Shown here: positions 51,316-60,201 of the stretch, one piece after another
How the letters are laid out: the number at the start of each line of letters is the position of its first letter
Position numbering within the stretch: position 1 is the stretch's first letter
NCBI RefSeq assembly: GCF_025149915.1
Contig: NZ_CP102278.1
Location: 2,649,501-2,713,500 of the forward strand
DNA: 64,000 bases
Direction: 5' to 3'
Source: Coprococcus eutactus
GTDB taxonomy: Bacteria; Bacillota; Clostridia; Lachnospirales; Lachnospiraceae
Program-made: the position numbers and the translations under genes
Notes under the pieces: model-generated
Told to the model about the DNA's origin: nothing
The model's database searches: none
The model's input: only the letters and a program-made list of their open reading frames with translations

Positions 51316-51819
51316 TCATGCCTCCGTCTGAGGCTCATTTGATGTCTCAGCGCATCCTGCTCCCGAAAGCTGTTTCTTAAATATAGTTCTAAATATCAAT
51401 CTCACAAGTGGTCCGCAATAGCAGAGCTGCCAGAGCAGTGCAACAGGGAGATTCATTCCCCATGTCTGGATAAATGTACCAACACTTGGTGAATCCTTGA
51501 ACAAAACAGTTGCTATAAGGCTCATGATTGGACACATCATTATGCAGATGTAGAATGATATCATGAAGGTTATCACCTGTGGTCTGTCAGTCGGTCTCAC
51601 GATCTTGAACGCAAGCATTGGTGCAAGCTTTCCAACCACGAAAAGCTCAAGCACAATAGCTATCGGCCACATGATCGGCATCTCATGAAGTGCCATGACA
51701 AATGTCTGATTGGTGAAACCTCCTGTGCTTAATGCTACATTGTAGCAGATCATTCCATAGACCATGAACATGGCCATGATCGTTGTGAATACGAATTCCT
51801 GTAATTTGTTTTGTGGCAT
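51316..51819 (-). CDS. DUF2798 membrane protein
   Basis: The 167-residue protein has four membrane helices (FVFTTIMAMFMVYGMICYNV, IMWPIAIVLELFVVGKL, VITFMISFYICIMMCPIMSL, MNLPVALLWQLCYCGPLVRL). It matches two DUF2798 units in tandem; the function is unknown. GGAGG precedes the ATG at 51819. Its upstream region is filled by a palindromic repeat array. Confidence 0.82.
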   Translation of the reverse strand: MPQNKLQEFVFTTIMAMFMVYGMICYNVALSTGGFTNQTFVMALHEMPIMWPIAIVLELFVVGKLAPMLAFKIVRPTDRPQVITFMISFYICIMMCPIMSLIATVLFKDSPSVGTFIQTWGMNLPVALLWQLCYCGPLVRLIFRTIFKKQLSGAGCAETSNEPQTEA

Positions 51820-51832
51820 AATAATTTCCTCC

Positions 51833-52080
51833 TTACGAAAATAATTGAACATGCGCATTCAAAGGCGCTTCGCGCAGGCGCATGCGTACTTCGCAACATG
51901 TCGTCAAGCGTAGCTTGATGACATGCGCGCACATCAGTGCGCTTCCTCGGCAAGGAATCTCCCGCCTTGACGGCGGGTACCCCTTACGAAAATAATTGAG
52001 CATGCGCATTCATAAGCGCTTCGCGCGGGCGCATGCGTGCTTCGCAAGGATTCCTCCCGCTTACGCGGGCCCCTCCTTAC
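51833..52080. repeat. Array of GC-rich palindromic repeats
   Basis: A unit beginning CCTTACGAAAATAATTGA and continuing CATGCGCATTCA...GCGCTTCGCGC...GCATGCGTRCTTCGCAA occurs at about 51833-51897 and 51983-52052. A partial third start lies at 52073. Between the first two is a TCAAGCGTAGCTTGA palindrome followed by GATGACATGCGCGCACATCA. It has no coding capacity. Related sequence occurs at 63577-63623. Confidence 0.75.
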
Positions 52081-52089
52081 GAAAATAAA

Positions 52090-52121
52090 AAGCCCAACGA
52101 AACTTTCATCTCGTTGAGCTT
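52090..52121 (-). terminator. Terminator of the ABC exporter operon
   Basis: On the minus strand AAGCTCAACGA, a 10-base loop and TCGTTGGGCTT form a stem with one mismatch, followed by TTTATTTT. It lies about 185 bp beyond the exporter stop at 52306. Confidence 0.7.
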
Positions 52122-52214
52122 AACTGCGACTACCATTAATTGCCCTTATGGTAGCACATACATTTTTAAATTGCAAGTAATTTTCTGTTTTTTATATACA
52201 ATTTCTATTCATCT

Positions 52215-52273
52215 GGGGACGGAGGTACCTGTCCCTCTGGGGCGGCTTGTGGGGACGGAGGTACCTGTCCCCC
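52215..52273. repeat. Two copies of GGGACGGAGGTACCTGTCCC repeat
   Basis: The 20-base block occurs at 52216-52235 and 52252-52271, with GGTACC at the centre. A third copy is at 43662-43680. The copies lie between the exporter stop and its terminator, so they are part of the 3' untranslated RNA. Confidence 0.8.
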
Positions 52274-52305
52274 GATACATGTCCCCCGATACAAAGTGGA
52301 GAGGA

Positions 52306-54252
52306 TTATTCAGCCACGGCCTTCTTGCCAGTGTACAGCTGATAATATCTGCCCTTCATGTCAATGAGCTGATCGTGGGTGCCTCGCTCTATGATGCGTC
52401 CCTGCTCCATGACCATGATGCAGTCCGCGTCCTTGACCGTGGAAAGTCGGTGAGCTATGACAAATGACGTTCTTCCCGCCATGAGGGCATCCATTCCCTT
52501 TGAAACCATAGCCTCGGTTCTCGTATCAATGGATGATGTAGCCTCATCGAGGATCAGAGCCGGTGGATCTGCAACCGCCGCCCTCGCGATAGCCAGCAGC
52601 TGTCTCTGTCCCTGACTGAGATTTGCCCCGTCTCCGGTGAGCACTGTGTTGTAGCCGTCAGGAAGACGCTTTATGAAATCGTGGGCATTTGCCAGCTTTG
52701 CAGCCTTGATGCACTCCTCATCCGTGGCATCTAGTTTGCCGTATCTTATGTTGTCCATGACTGTTCCTGTGAACAGATGTGTATCCTGAAGAACTATACC
52801 AAGGCTTCGCCTGAGATCCGGCTTTTTGATCTTGCCTATGTTGATATTGTCGTACCTTATCTTGCCGTCCTGTATATCGTAAAACCTGTTTATCAGATTG
52901 GTTATAGTCGTCTTGCCCGCACCTGTACTTCCGACAAATGCAATCTTCTGACCAGGCTTTGCATACATATTTATGTCGTGCAGAACTATCTTATCCGGGT
53001 TGTAACCGAAATCAACATTCTCAAATTCAACCTCACCTGTGAGTTCCCTGTATGTCACTTCACCTGTCTCATGCCTATGTCTCCATGCCCAGAGTCCGGT
53101 TCTCTCCTTGGTCTCCGTGAGATTGCCATTTGCATCCTTCTTTGCATTTACCAGCTCAACATAGCCCTCGTCCTCCTCAGGCATCTCGTCTGTCATGGTA
53201 AATACCCTGTCAGCTCCAGCCGCCGCCATAACTATTGCATTGATCTGCTGACTTATCTGTGTAACCGGCATCGTAAAGCCCTTGTTAAGCGTCAGGAATG
53301 CCACAAGTGTTCCTATGGTAAGCCCTGACCAGCCATTTACTGCAAGTACACCTCCAAGTACAGCACAGAGAACGTAGCTTATGTTTCCAAGGTTCGCATT
53401 CACCGGCATGGTAATGTTGGCTATCATATTTGCCTTGTAGGCGCTGTCCTGAAGAGATCTGTTCAACTTGCAGAAATCATCATATGCCTTTTCTTCGTGG
53501 CAGAACACCTTGACAACCTTCTGGCCGCTCATCATTTCCTCTATATAGCCGTTGACCTTTCCAAGATCCTGCTGCTGCTTCATGAAGTATCTTCCCGACT
53601 TCGCGCCCAAGCTCGACGTCGCCTTTATCATGATAAGCACCATGACGACTGACAGCACCGTGAGCGGTATATCAAGAACTATCATAGCAATGAGTGTTGA
53701 GATAAATGTGATGCTTGAGTTGATAAGCTGCGGCATACTCTGACTTATTACCTGACGGAGTGTGTCAACATCATTGGTGTACACCGACATGATATCTCCA
53801 TGTGCATGTGTGTCAAAGAAAGATATCGGAAGAGATTCCATTCGCTCAAAGAGCTGAACTCTGAGCCTCTTCATGGTTCCCTGAGTCACATTTACCATGA
53901 TCCTGTTGTACGCGTATGCGCAAATGATTCCCAGCACAAGTATAAGACCAAGCCCCAGCATCCTGTGGGCGAGAGGTCCATAATCAGGCGTGCTCTGTTT
54001 CATCATCGGTTCAATATATACATCAATAAGTTTCTGCATGAACATCGATATACTCAGTATTGCAAGTGCCGATATAAGTATGCTGACCACAACTGTAACG
54101 CATGCCAGCTTGTATTCCTTGAAGACATATCGGAGCAATCTTCCAAGTGCCTTCATGGGATTTTTCCCTTGATTCTTTCCCGTTTTCTTCATGTCTATAT
54201 CCATATTTTCTTCCGCCTTACTTCTACTGTGTTTCTGTGAATTTTCAGCCAT
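52306..54252 (-). CDS. ABC exporter half-transporter, consensus Walker B
   Basis: The 648-residue protein has a charged N-terminal tail and six membrane helices (residues 45-340). The ATPase domain has Walker A FVGSTGAGKTTITN, signature NLSQGQRQLLAIARA and Walker B ALILDEATSSIDTRT with the catalytic Glu. An insert of about 50 charged residues precedes the NBD. It pairs with the gene upstream, ending 29 bp before this start. Because its signature reads LSQGQ rather than LSGGQ, the two proteins make one competent and one degenerate ATP site, as in TM287/288-type heterodimers. The substrate is unknown; drugs or lipids are typical. Confidence 0.9.
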   Translation of the reverse strand: MAENSQKHSRSKAEENMDIDMKKTGKNQGKNPMKALGRLLRYVFKEYKLACVTVVVSILISALAILSISMFMQKLIDVYIEPMMKQSTPDYGPLAHRMLGLGLILVLGIICAYAYNRIMVNVTQGTMKRLRVQLFERMESLPISFFDTHAHGDIMSVYTNDVDTLRQVISQSMPQLINSSITFISTLIAMIVLDIPLTVLSVVMVLIMIKATSSLGAKSGRYFMKQQQDLGKVNGYIEEMMSGQKVVKVFCHEEKAYDDFCKLNRSLQDSAYKANMIANITMPVNANLGNISYVLCAVLGGVLAVNGWSGLTIGTLVAFLTLNKGFTMPVTQISQQINAIVMAAAGADRVFTMTDEMPEEDEGYVELVNAKKDANGNLTETKERTGLWAWRHRHETGEVTYRELTGEVEFENVDFGYNPDKIVLHDINMYAKPGQKIAFVGSTGAGKTTITNLINRFYDIQDGKIRYDNINIGKIKKPDLRRSLGIVLQDTHLFTGTVMDNIRYGKLDATDEECIKAAKLANAHDFIKRLPDGYNTVLTGDGANLSQGQRQLLAIARAAVADPPALILDEATSSIDTRTEAMVSKGMDALMAGRTSFVIAHRLSTVKDADCIMVMEQGRIIERGTHDQLIDMKGRYYQLYTGKKAVAE

Positions 54253-54281
54253 TTTACTTCCTCCTTTCACTCCATTATTTT

Positions 54282-56033
54282 TTAATTCATCTTCTCATCG
54301 AAATCTCCGCCGCCAGACATTTGGACGTCGTAGATTTCCTTATATATCGTGTTATTCTTCAGCAGATTCTCATGTGTGTCAAATCCACTCACCATTCCGT
54401 TATCCAGAACTATGATCCTGTCGGCATCCTGCACACTTGATATTCTCTGGGATATGATGATCTTGGTGGTGTTCGGTATCTTGGTTGCAAATGCCTGCCT
54501 GATCTTCGCATCCGTAGCAGTGTCAACTGCGCTCGTGGAATCATCTAGAATGAGTACCTTCGGACTCTTGAGCAGCGCTCTGGCAATACAGAGTCTCTGC
54601 TTCTGACCACCGGACACGTTGCTTCCGCCCTGCTCGATCCAGGTGTTGTATCCATCCGGCATCCTGTCTATGAATTCATCCGCACAGGCAAGCCCGCACA
54701 CCTCACGGCACTCATCCTCCGTGGCGTCCGCCTTGCCCCATCTCAGGTTGTCAAGTATCGTACCCGAAAACAGCACATTCTTCTGGAGCACAACCGCCAC
54801 TTCATTTCGGATGACCTCCATATCGTAATCACGCACGTCATGTCCTCCGACACAGACAGAACCACCATCCGGCTTCACATCGTAAAGTCTGCTTATCAGA
54901 TTGACAAATGTGGACTTACCACAGCCGGTTCCACCTATCACACCAACTGTTTCTCCAGACTTTATGTGAATGTCGATATCCTTCAGCGTGTCCTCTGCAC
55001 TGCCAGCCTTATACACGAAATCCACATGGTTGAAATCTATTCTTCCATCAGGCACCTCCATGATAGGCTCATCAGGATTGGTCATGGTCGGGGCCTCCTC
55101 AAGAACCTCAGATATACGTCTCATACTTGCCATACTCATGGATATCATGACAAATACCATGGACAGCATCATCAGCGACATCATCATGCTCATGACATAG
55201 CTGAAAAGTGAGGTGAGATTACCAGTCGTCATACTTCCGCCGACTATGAAATGTGCTCCGATCCATGAGAGGAGCATCATGCATGTGAAGATGACGAACA
55301 TCATGATAGGATTGTTGAAGGCCAGCAGGCTCTCAGCCTTTATGGACAATTCCGCAAGGACCTCTGCTGCCTTTCCAAACTTCTTATCCTCGTATTCTTC
55401 CCTGACAAAAGCCTTTACGACTCTTATCGCTGATACATTTTCCTGAACGCTGGCATTCAGGTTATCGTAGTTTCTAAACACCTCGTCAAATATAGGTGTT
55501 ACCTTGAATATGATGAAGAACAGACCAAATGCAAGAACCACAAGTGCCGCCACAAATATAAGTGACAGCTCCACGTTGATGGTAAAGCACATTATCATGC
55601 TGCATATGAGCATGAGCGGTGCCCTTACCGCTATTCGTATGAGCATCTGATATGCATTCTGTACATTTGTCACATCAGTTGTCATTCGTGTTATAAGACT
55701 TGCGGTGCTGAATTTGTCAATGTTGGTAAATGAAAACTCCTGCACATTCCTGTACATGCCCTCCCTCAGGTTGCATGCAAATCCTGTCGATGCGCTGGCA
55801 GCGAATTTTCCCGCCATCACTCCAAAGAAAAGACTCAGGAAAGCCAACACAAGCATAAGTCCGCCATACATATATACCTTGCTCATGTCCTGTCCGTTGA
55901 TTCCCTCGTCGATTATCTTGGCGGTCACAAATGGAATGAGGATCTCCATGAAGACCTCTGCCGCCGTAAATACAGGTGTGAGTATCGAGTCCTTCTTGTA
56001 CTCGCCCACCTGACCAAGCAATGTTTTGATCAT
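54282..56033 (-). CDS. ABC exporter half-transporter, degenerate Walker B
   Basis: The 583-residue protein has six membrane helices (residues 15-310) and an ATPase domain. Walker A is GVIGGTGCGKSTFVN and the signature NVSGGQKQRLCIARALL. Walker B is KVLILDDSTSAVDTATD, where Asp replaces the catalytic Glu. This marks it as the degenerate-site partner of the downstream half-transporter. AAGGAGG fixes the ATG at 56033; the frame extends 58 codons further upstream without support. It is first in the two-gene operon. Confidence 0.9.
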   Translation of the reverse strand: MIKTLLGQVGEYKKDSILTPVFTAAEVFMEILIPFVTAKIIDEGINGQDMSKVYMYGGLMLVLAFLSLFFGVMAGKFAASASTGFACNLREGMYRNVQEFSFTNIDKFSTASLITRMTTDVTNVQNAYQMLIRIAVRAPLMLICSMIMCFTINVELSLIFVAALVVLAFGLFFIIFKVTPIFDEVFRNYDNLNASVQENVSAIRVVKAFVREEYEDKKFGKAAEVLAELSIKAESLLAFNNPIMMFVIFTCMMLLSWIGAHFIVGGSMTTGNLTSLFSYVMSMMMSLMMLSMVFVMISMSMASMRRISEVLEEAPTMTNPDEPIMEVPDGRIDFNHVDFVYKAGSAEDTLKDIDIHIKSGETVGVIGGTGCGKSTFVNLISRLYDVKPDGGSVCVGGHDVRDYDMEVIRNEVAVVLQKNVLFSGTILDNLRWGKADATEDECREVCGLACADEFIDRMPDGYNTWIEQGGSNVSGGQKQRLCIARALLKSPKVLILDDSTSAVDTATDAKIRQAFATKIPNTTKIIISQRISSVQDADRIIVLDNGMVSGFDTHENLLKNNTIYKEIYDVQMSGGGDFDEKMN

Positions 56034-56248
56034 TCTATTTCCTCCTTGTTTCATTTTGAAATGCTGACAGAATCCCCAGATGTACAAATCAGGAATTTGA
56101 TTTATGATATGCGATATCTGATCGTCAGCTATATATGATTTGACGCAAGTTGCATAAATATTAATACTTCTATTTTTTAATGTCAATAGTGTACAGAGGC
56201 GTTTCATTTGTGAAATTTCTGTGTATTTAAAGTATTTAAAGACATATT

Positions 56249-56293
56249 AAAATAAGGCATATGAACATCTTTTTAGTCCATATGCCTTATTTT
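56249..56293 (-). terminator. Terminator of the Cys-rich surface protein gene
   Basis: AAAATAAGGCATATG (56249-56263) and CATATGCCTTATTTT (56279-56293) form a perfect 15-bp stem. It lies about 50 bp past the surface protein stop at 56346, and A/T tracts at both ends allow bidirectional use. Confidence 0.8.
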
Positions 56294-56345
56294 ATAGAGA
56301 TCTAATATCTAATTTCCGCTCTAACAGCCATTTCATTCAAAGCCA

Positions 56346-57869
56346 TCAATGGGTCTTGAATCTTTTCTTAACACAAATTCCTGCAACACCCACTATTGAA
56401 ACAATCATAAGAATCACATACAACTGCAAGTCTGTACTGTCACCAGTTTTTGGAGATGATTGTGTTGCTTTATCCATTGTACTTGTCTCCTGTGTTATAC
56501 TGGTTGTGTCTTCCGAAGGCTCCTGTGTTGTACTGGTTGTGTCGTCTTCCGAAGGCTCCTGTGTTGTACCGGTTGTGTCTTCCGAAGGCTCCTGTGTCCC
56601 CGTTGTCTTCTCGTTTACTGTAAAATGAGCTGTCGCTGTTCCGCTCTCAGAGACAATGCCAAGTGTATGCTCACCCTTCGAAAAACCGGCAACATAATCC
56701 TCTTTCAATGTTACGATTATACTTCCAGATTCCACCGTATAATTACTCTCATCTATGGTCTTTCCGTCAACCTCAACACGAATAAAATCCCTGTATGCAG
56801 CATCAGATGTGAATGATAGTGCATTCTTCGCACCTGCTGTTACTGTTGCTCCATCTCCCTTGATAATAACAGGGGCGAGTTTCGCAAGCACTGTGTCTTC
56901 CTTTTTAATTTCATTTTCTGCTTCTTCATCACTAAAATACTTATTACATTTATCACAGAACCAATATGTGCTGTTTCCTTCTTTTGCAGCAGTAGCAGCT
57001 TGCTTTTCTACTTTTTCCATATCGTGACCGGCGTTTTCTGCTGTCCGTACATTTTCCTTTGTTTGAGATTCAAAAGCAGAATTTTCAAATGTCACACTGT
57101 ATGTAGTTAATTCTGGCAATACGCAGTTCTTTTCCTGTATTACTGTTGCTGTTGTATCTGCTGTCTCACTTTCTACGCCATCACATGCTGTACATTTTCT
57201 TTCTGCTGTACAGTGTTGATTGTCTGTGCTCCATGTGTATGTTACATCTCCATAACTATGACCTGCTGCCGGAATCTCCGTATAGGTGGTGTAATCACAG
57301 TTACTGCAGGTATCGTAAGCTTCCCAACCGTTTGCGGTACAAGTCGCCGCCTGTGCATCGTGATGTACGAGGTCGTGACCCGTAGCTTGGATCGTCTCTG
57401 TTTTTATTCTGCCGCATCCAATGCAAGTATACTTTCTCTCCCCCTCTGTTGTGCAGGTTGGAGAAATAGTTATAGTGCCATTATCCCAAATATGTACTCC
57501 AACATCGCCCTTTTCTGCGCAGACATTACACTCATGCCAATGATTGTTTTCATCCGAAATCCAGTTTGAGTTCCAATCATGTCCGGGAGGGGTGGATGTT
57601 CCTCCGCAGATCGTACAAGTCTGTCCGCTTGTGCAGGTTGCCGTTCCGCTCCACACATGCGCAGAACGCGGATTGCTGATATTAGTGCCACATTCTGTGC
57701 AATAAACATGATTCCAATGATATCCAGCGTCTTTATATTCATAAGTTCCGGTTGTACTTACCCATTTACCACAGATGTCGCAATAGGCTCTGCCCGCATA
57801 TGCCGGTATCCGCAGCAGCATCAGCACCATGCACATAGTGAGCAGGGTAGTCAAAATTCTTCTCTTCAT
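56346..57869 (-). CDS. Cysteine-rich surface protein with sortase-type tail
   Basis: The 507-residue protein has a signal peptide (ILTTLLTMCMVLMLLRIPAYA). A run of CxxC motifs follows (CDICGKWV, CTECGTNI, CTICGGTS, CNVCAEKG, CIGCGRIK, CSNCDYTT, CTACDGVE, CDKCNKYF; residues 28-310). Next are a beta domain (residues 325-420) and a Thr/Glu linker with three copies of TQEPSEDTT. The tail has SPKTGD, a membrane helix (LYVILMIVSIVGVAGICV) and KKRFKTH, a wall-sorting signal whose first residue differs from LPxTG. It probably binds metal through the CxxC pairs. A LuxR-type regulator lies upstream. Confidence 0.87.
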   Translation of the reverse strand: MKRRILTTLLTMCMVLMLLRIPAYAGRAYCDICGKWVSTTGTYEYKDAGYHWNHVYCTECGTNISNPRSAHVWSGTATCTSGQTCTICGGTSTPPGHDWNSNWISDENNHWHECNVCAEKGDVGVHIWDNGTITISPTCTTEGERKYTCIGCGRIKTETIQATGHDLVHHDAQAATCTANGWEAYDTCSNCDYTTYTEIPAAGHSYGDVTYTWSTDNQHCTAERKCTACDGVESETADTTATVIQEKNCVLPELTTYSVTFENSAFESQTKENVRTAENAGHDMEKVEKQAATAAKEGNSTYWFCDKCNKYFSDEEAENEIKKEDTVLAKLAPVIIKGDGATVTAGAKNALSFTSDAAYRDFIRVEVDGKTIDESNYTVESGSIIVTLKEDYVAGFSKGEHTLGIVSESGTATAHFTVNEKTTGTQEPSEDTTGTTQEPSEDDTTSTTQEPSEDTTSITQETSTMDKATQSSPKTGDSTDLQLYVILMIVSIVGVAGICVKKRFKTH

Positions 57870-57986
57870 ATAGTTTCCTCCCTTAAAAATAAATCTGAGT
57901 TTGGTTAGTGATTTCTGTATATAAAGATTTTATCATTTTGACTTCTTCCATGTAATCTCCGTTTCGATACGAAAATGTATATTTTC

Positions 57987-58988
57987 CTATTTCAGCATAT
58001 AATTTTTCAGCTCATCCCTCTTATTTATATTCATTTTTTCATAAATCCTGCTCAGATAAGTTTTAACCGTATTGGGTGAAAATCCCAGATAATCTGCAAT
58101 TTCCTGATTATTCCAATCTCGGCTTGCCAGCATTGCAATCGAGAATTCCACTGTGGATAATGCATCCGTCACTGAATTTCCTGACATAGGATTGTGGATT
58201 GACATCCATCCCCTGCTAAAGGCAATGACTTTATCAGATAATTTGTTATATAGTTTTGAATCCTCCTTGCGGATACATGACTCCAGAAGTCCCTGCAGCA
58301 AACCATGATGTTCAATGAAAGGTTCCAGAAATTCGTCTTCTTTCGCCACGTTCCACGCCAGCATCAATGAATCTTTTGCTTTCTGCTGATTTTTCAGATT
58401 CATCTGACACATTGCAATCATACAATACAGATAGATCATACTAATAGGATATACATCATCCCTGAACATCAATGCTGCCTCGCAAATTCCAAGTGCCCTG
58501 CCATACTCGCCTTTTAAATATGCCATGTGAGCTATTACATAGGCAGAAAACAGCTTAATTCCAGGCGGCAATGTTACTGCATAAAGCTCCACATCCGGAA
58601 GTTCATCCACCGAAAGATGCAAAAGCACAGAGGACATATATCCCGCAAATACACTGACAGCCCTGTCCTCAGCGGATGAAGGATTTTTCGTCTCTTTTTC
58701 AAGACATTCCTGAATCTCCCTCAGTCCTTTTCTTGATGCAGCTTCTCTGCCAAGTGTCAGATTAGAATATACATATAACAGGCAGGATGACATCTTCAAT
58801 TTTATATTATGGCTCATCAGATAACGTTCTGCTATATGATTGCACTCCTCCGCCTGCCCGGTAAAATAATAGTATTCAGCACGTGCTATCTCCTGAAAAT
58901 CCCTATCTTCAAAACTGTCTACCATCTTTTTCGCTTCACCCGGCTGAAATGCTGCATTGATCAACGGCAGTATGGTATATTCACTCAT
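57987..58988 (-). CDS. LuxR-family regulator with TPR-like domain
   Basis: The 333-residue protein is helical over residues 1-260, with repeat-like spacing suggestive of TPR or MalT-type helices (LPPGIKLFSAYVIAHMAYL, YCMIAMCQMNLKNQQKAKDS). It ends in a LuxR HTH (IAMLASRDWNNQEIADYLGF, SPNTVKTYLSRIYEKM). No receiver domain and no ATPase domain are present. GGAGG sets the start at 58988. It lies 117 bp upstream of the Cys-rich surface gene in the same direction and probably controls it; the signal is unknown. Confidence 0.85.
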   Translation of the reverse strand: MSEYTILPLINAAFQPGEAKKMVDSFEDRDFQEIARAEYYYFTGQAEECNHIAERYLMSHNIKLKMSSCLLYVYSNLTLGREAASRKGLREIQECLEKETKNPSSAEDRAVSVFAGYMSSVLLHLSVDELPDVELYAVTLPPGIKLFSAYVIAHMAYLKGEYGRALGICEAALMFRDDVYPISMIYLYCMIAMCQMNLKNQQKAKDSLMLAWNVAKEDEFLEPFIEHHGLLQGLLESCIRKEDSKLYNKLSDKVIAFSRGWMSIHNPMSGNSVTDALSTVEFSIAMLASRDWNNQEIADYLGFSPNTVKTYLSRIYEKMNINKRDELKNYMLK

Positions 58989-59062
58989 AATCATATTCCT
59001 CCAAACCAACGATCCGCCAGATCATGTTGCTCCTGGAAATCTTTATCATCACAATCTGGTTT

Positions 59063-59617
59063 TCAATGATTCTCTATATCTGTGCCTGCCGCCTTGGCTG
59101 CAAGTTTCTTATCAATCGCTCTAAGTATAAATCCTGCTGCCACTCCTGCTGCCACTCCTACCACTATTCCGCCAATGATATCTGTCGGGAAATGCACATA
59201 CAGATACATTCTTGAGAACGCTATAAGGATCGCTATCACGCAGGATATTGCGCCCAACAATTTCTTTCTGCTCATAAACAACGCCGTAACAGCCGCAAAT
59301 GATGCCGCCGTGTGTCCCGATGGGAAGGAATAATCCTTTGGTTTCTTCACTATCAGATCTGTAAAGTTCGCCACATCATACGGTCTTGTCCTTGCGACCA
59401 GATTCTTGAGCAGACAATTGGTTATGAGAAGATCAAGGATAAGTGCGATGACCATGCAAAGCCCTGCCTTCCTCGTCTTTGGAATGATCAGCAGCACCGC
59501 TGCCAGCACTATCCACAATATTCCCGCATTTCCAAGGGATGTGATCGCCACCATGATCTTGTCAAGCCATGGAGTATGTATATTCTGGAGAGCGTCAAGT
59601 ATCTCTATTTCCCACAT
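59063..59617 (-). CDS. PAP2-family membrane phosphatase
   Basis: The 184-residue protein has five to six membrane helices and the three phosphatase motifs KNLVARTRP, SFPSGHTA and SRMYLYVHFPTDII. PAP2 enzymes remove phosphate from lipids such as phosphatidate or undecaprenyl pyrophosphate at the outer membrane face. Its start ATG shares one base with the stop of the MIF-like gene (TGATG), so the two are coupled in translation. The pairing is unexpected functionally. Confidence 0.9.
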   Translation of the reverse strand: MWEIEILDALQNIHTPWLDKIMVAITSLGNAGILWIVLAAVLLIIPKTRKAGLCMVIALILDLLITNCLLKNLVARTRPYDVANFTDLIVKKPKDYSFPSGHTAASFAAVTALFMSRKKLLGAISCVIAILIAFSRMYLYVHFPTDIIGGIVVGVAAGVAAGFILRAIDKKLAAKAAGTDIENH

Positions 59618-59958
59618 CAGAAGTTACCGCCATTCCAGCCCCAGTCATGTACGCCGTGGTAAGTCACGTACACCGCATTTCCCGGGATTCCAAGCACATC
59701 CGCAAATATATCGCAGATTTTTCCTGTCATGGCATCACACGCTTTAGAAGTCACATCACCGAATACGCTGACTTCCACATATGCACCCTTATCAAGTTTC
59801 TTTCCGCCCATGAACAGGTCGTATCCATCGTTGATGCCGACCATAAGGTAGCTCTCCGTCTTGTTCATCGTTGTTATCGCCTGACCGAGACTGCTCTTAA
59901 GAGTCTCCTTCTGGTCATCGCTCATCTTCACTGTAACCTTTGAATCTATAAATGGCAT
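59617..59958 (-). CDS. MIF-like tautomerase-superfamily protein
   Basis: The 113-residue protein begins MPFIDSKVTVKMSDDQKETL, so after Met removal Pro-1 would be the catalytic base, as in MIF and phenylpyruvate tautomerase. The MIF-type pattern continues with SYLMVGINDG and GNAVYVTYHGVHDWGWNGGNF. GGAGGAG precedes the ATG. A keto-enol tautomerase function is likely, but the physiological substrate is not known. Bacterial MIF homologues in gut species are of interest as possible host mimics. Confidence 0.85.
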   Translation of the reverse strand: MPFIDSKVTVKMSDDQKETLKSSLGQAITTMNKTESYLMVGINDGYDLFMGGKKLDKGAYVEVSVFGDVTSKACDAMTGKICDIFADVLGIPGNAVYVTYHGVHDWGWNGGNF

Positions 59959-60004
59959 ATTTTTCTCCTCCTTTGATGTTGGATTTTGCCAATATCTAAG
60001 TTAA

Positions 60005-60149
60005 TATTACATGAATGTCAATCATACCCATCAGGGGTCGCTCCCGCTTAACTCAGCCTGCAACGGTACTAAGGTGCCGCCTGCTGCGCCACCTAAGGAC
60101 CGGCGGCATCGTATTCCCCTGATTGGGTTATGTTTGAACATTCATGTAA
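60005..60149. repeat. 145-bp inverted-repeat element, MITE-like or structured RNA
   Basis: The outer arms (about 60007-60036 and 60116-60149) are complementary through TTACATGAATGT, CATA, CCCA and TCAGGGG with only small bulges. The GC-rich interior has a further pair, GTGCCGCC and GGCGGCAT. The flanks and neighbours are AT-rich. It fills the gap between the MIF-like gene and the NAD synthetase gene and has no coding potential. Confidence 0.65.
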
Positions 60150-60201
60150 AAATATAATTATTATATATGGCAAAATCCTATAATTCCGCTATAAAATATG
60201 T

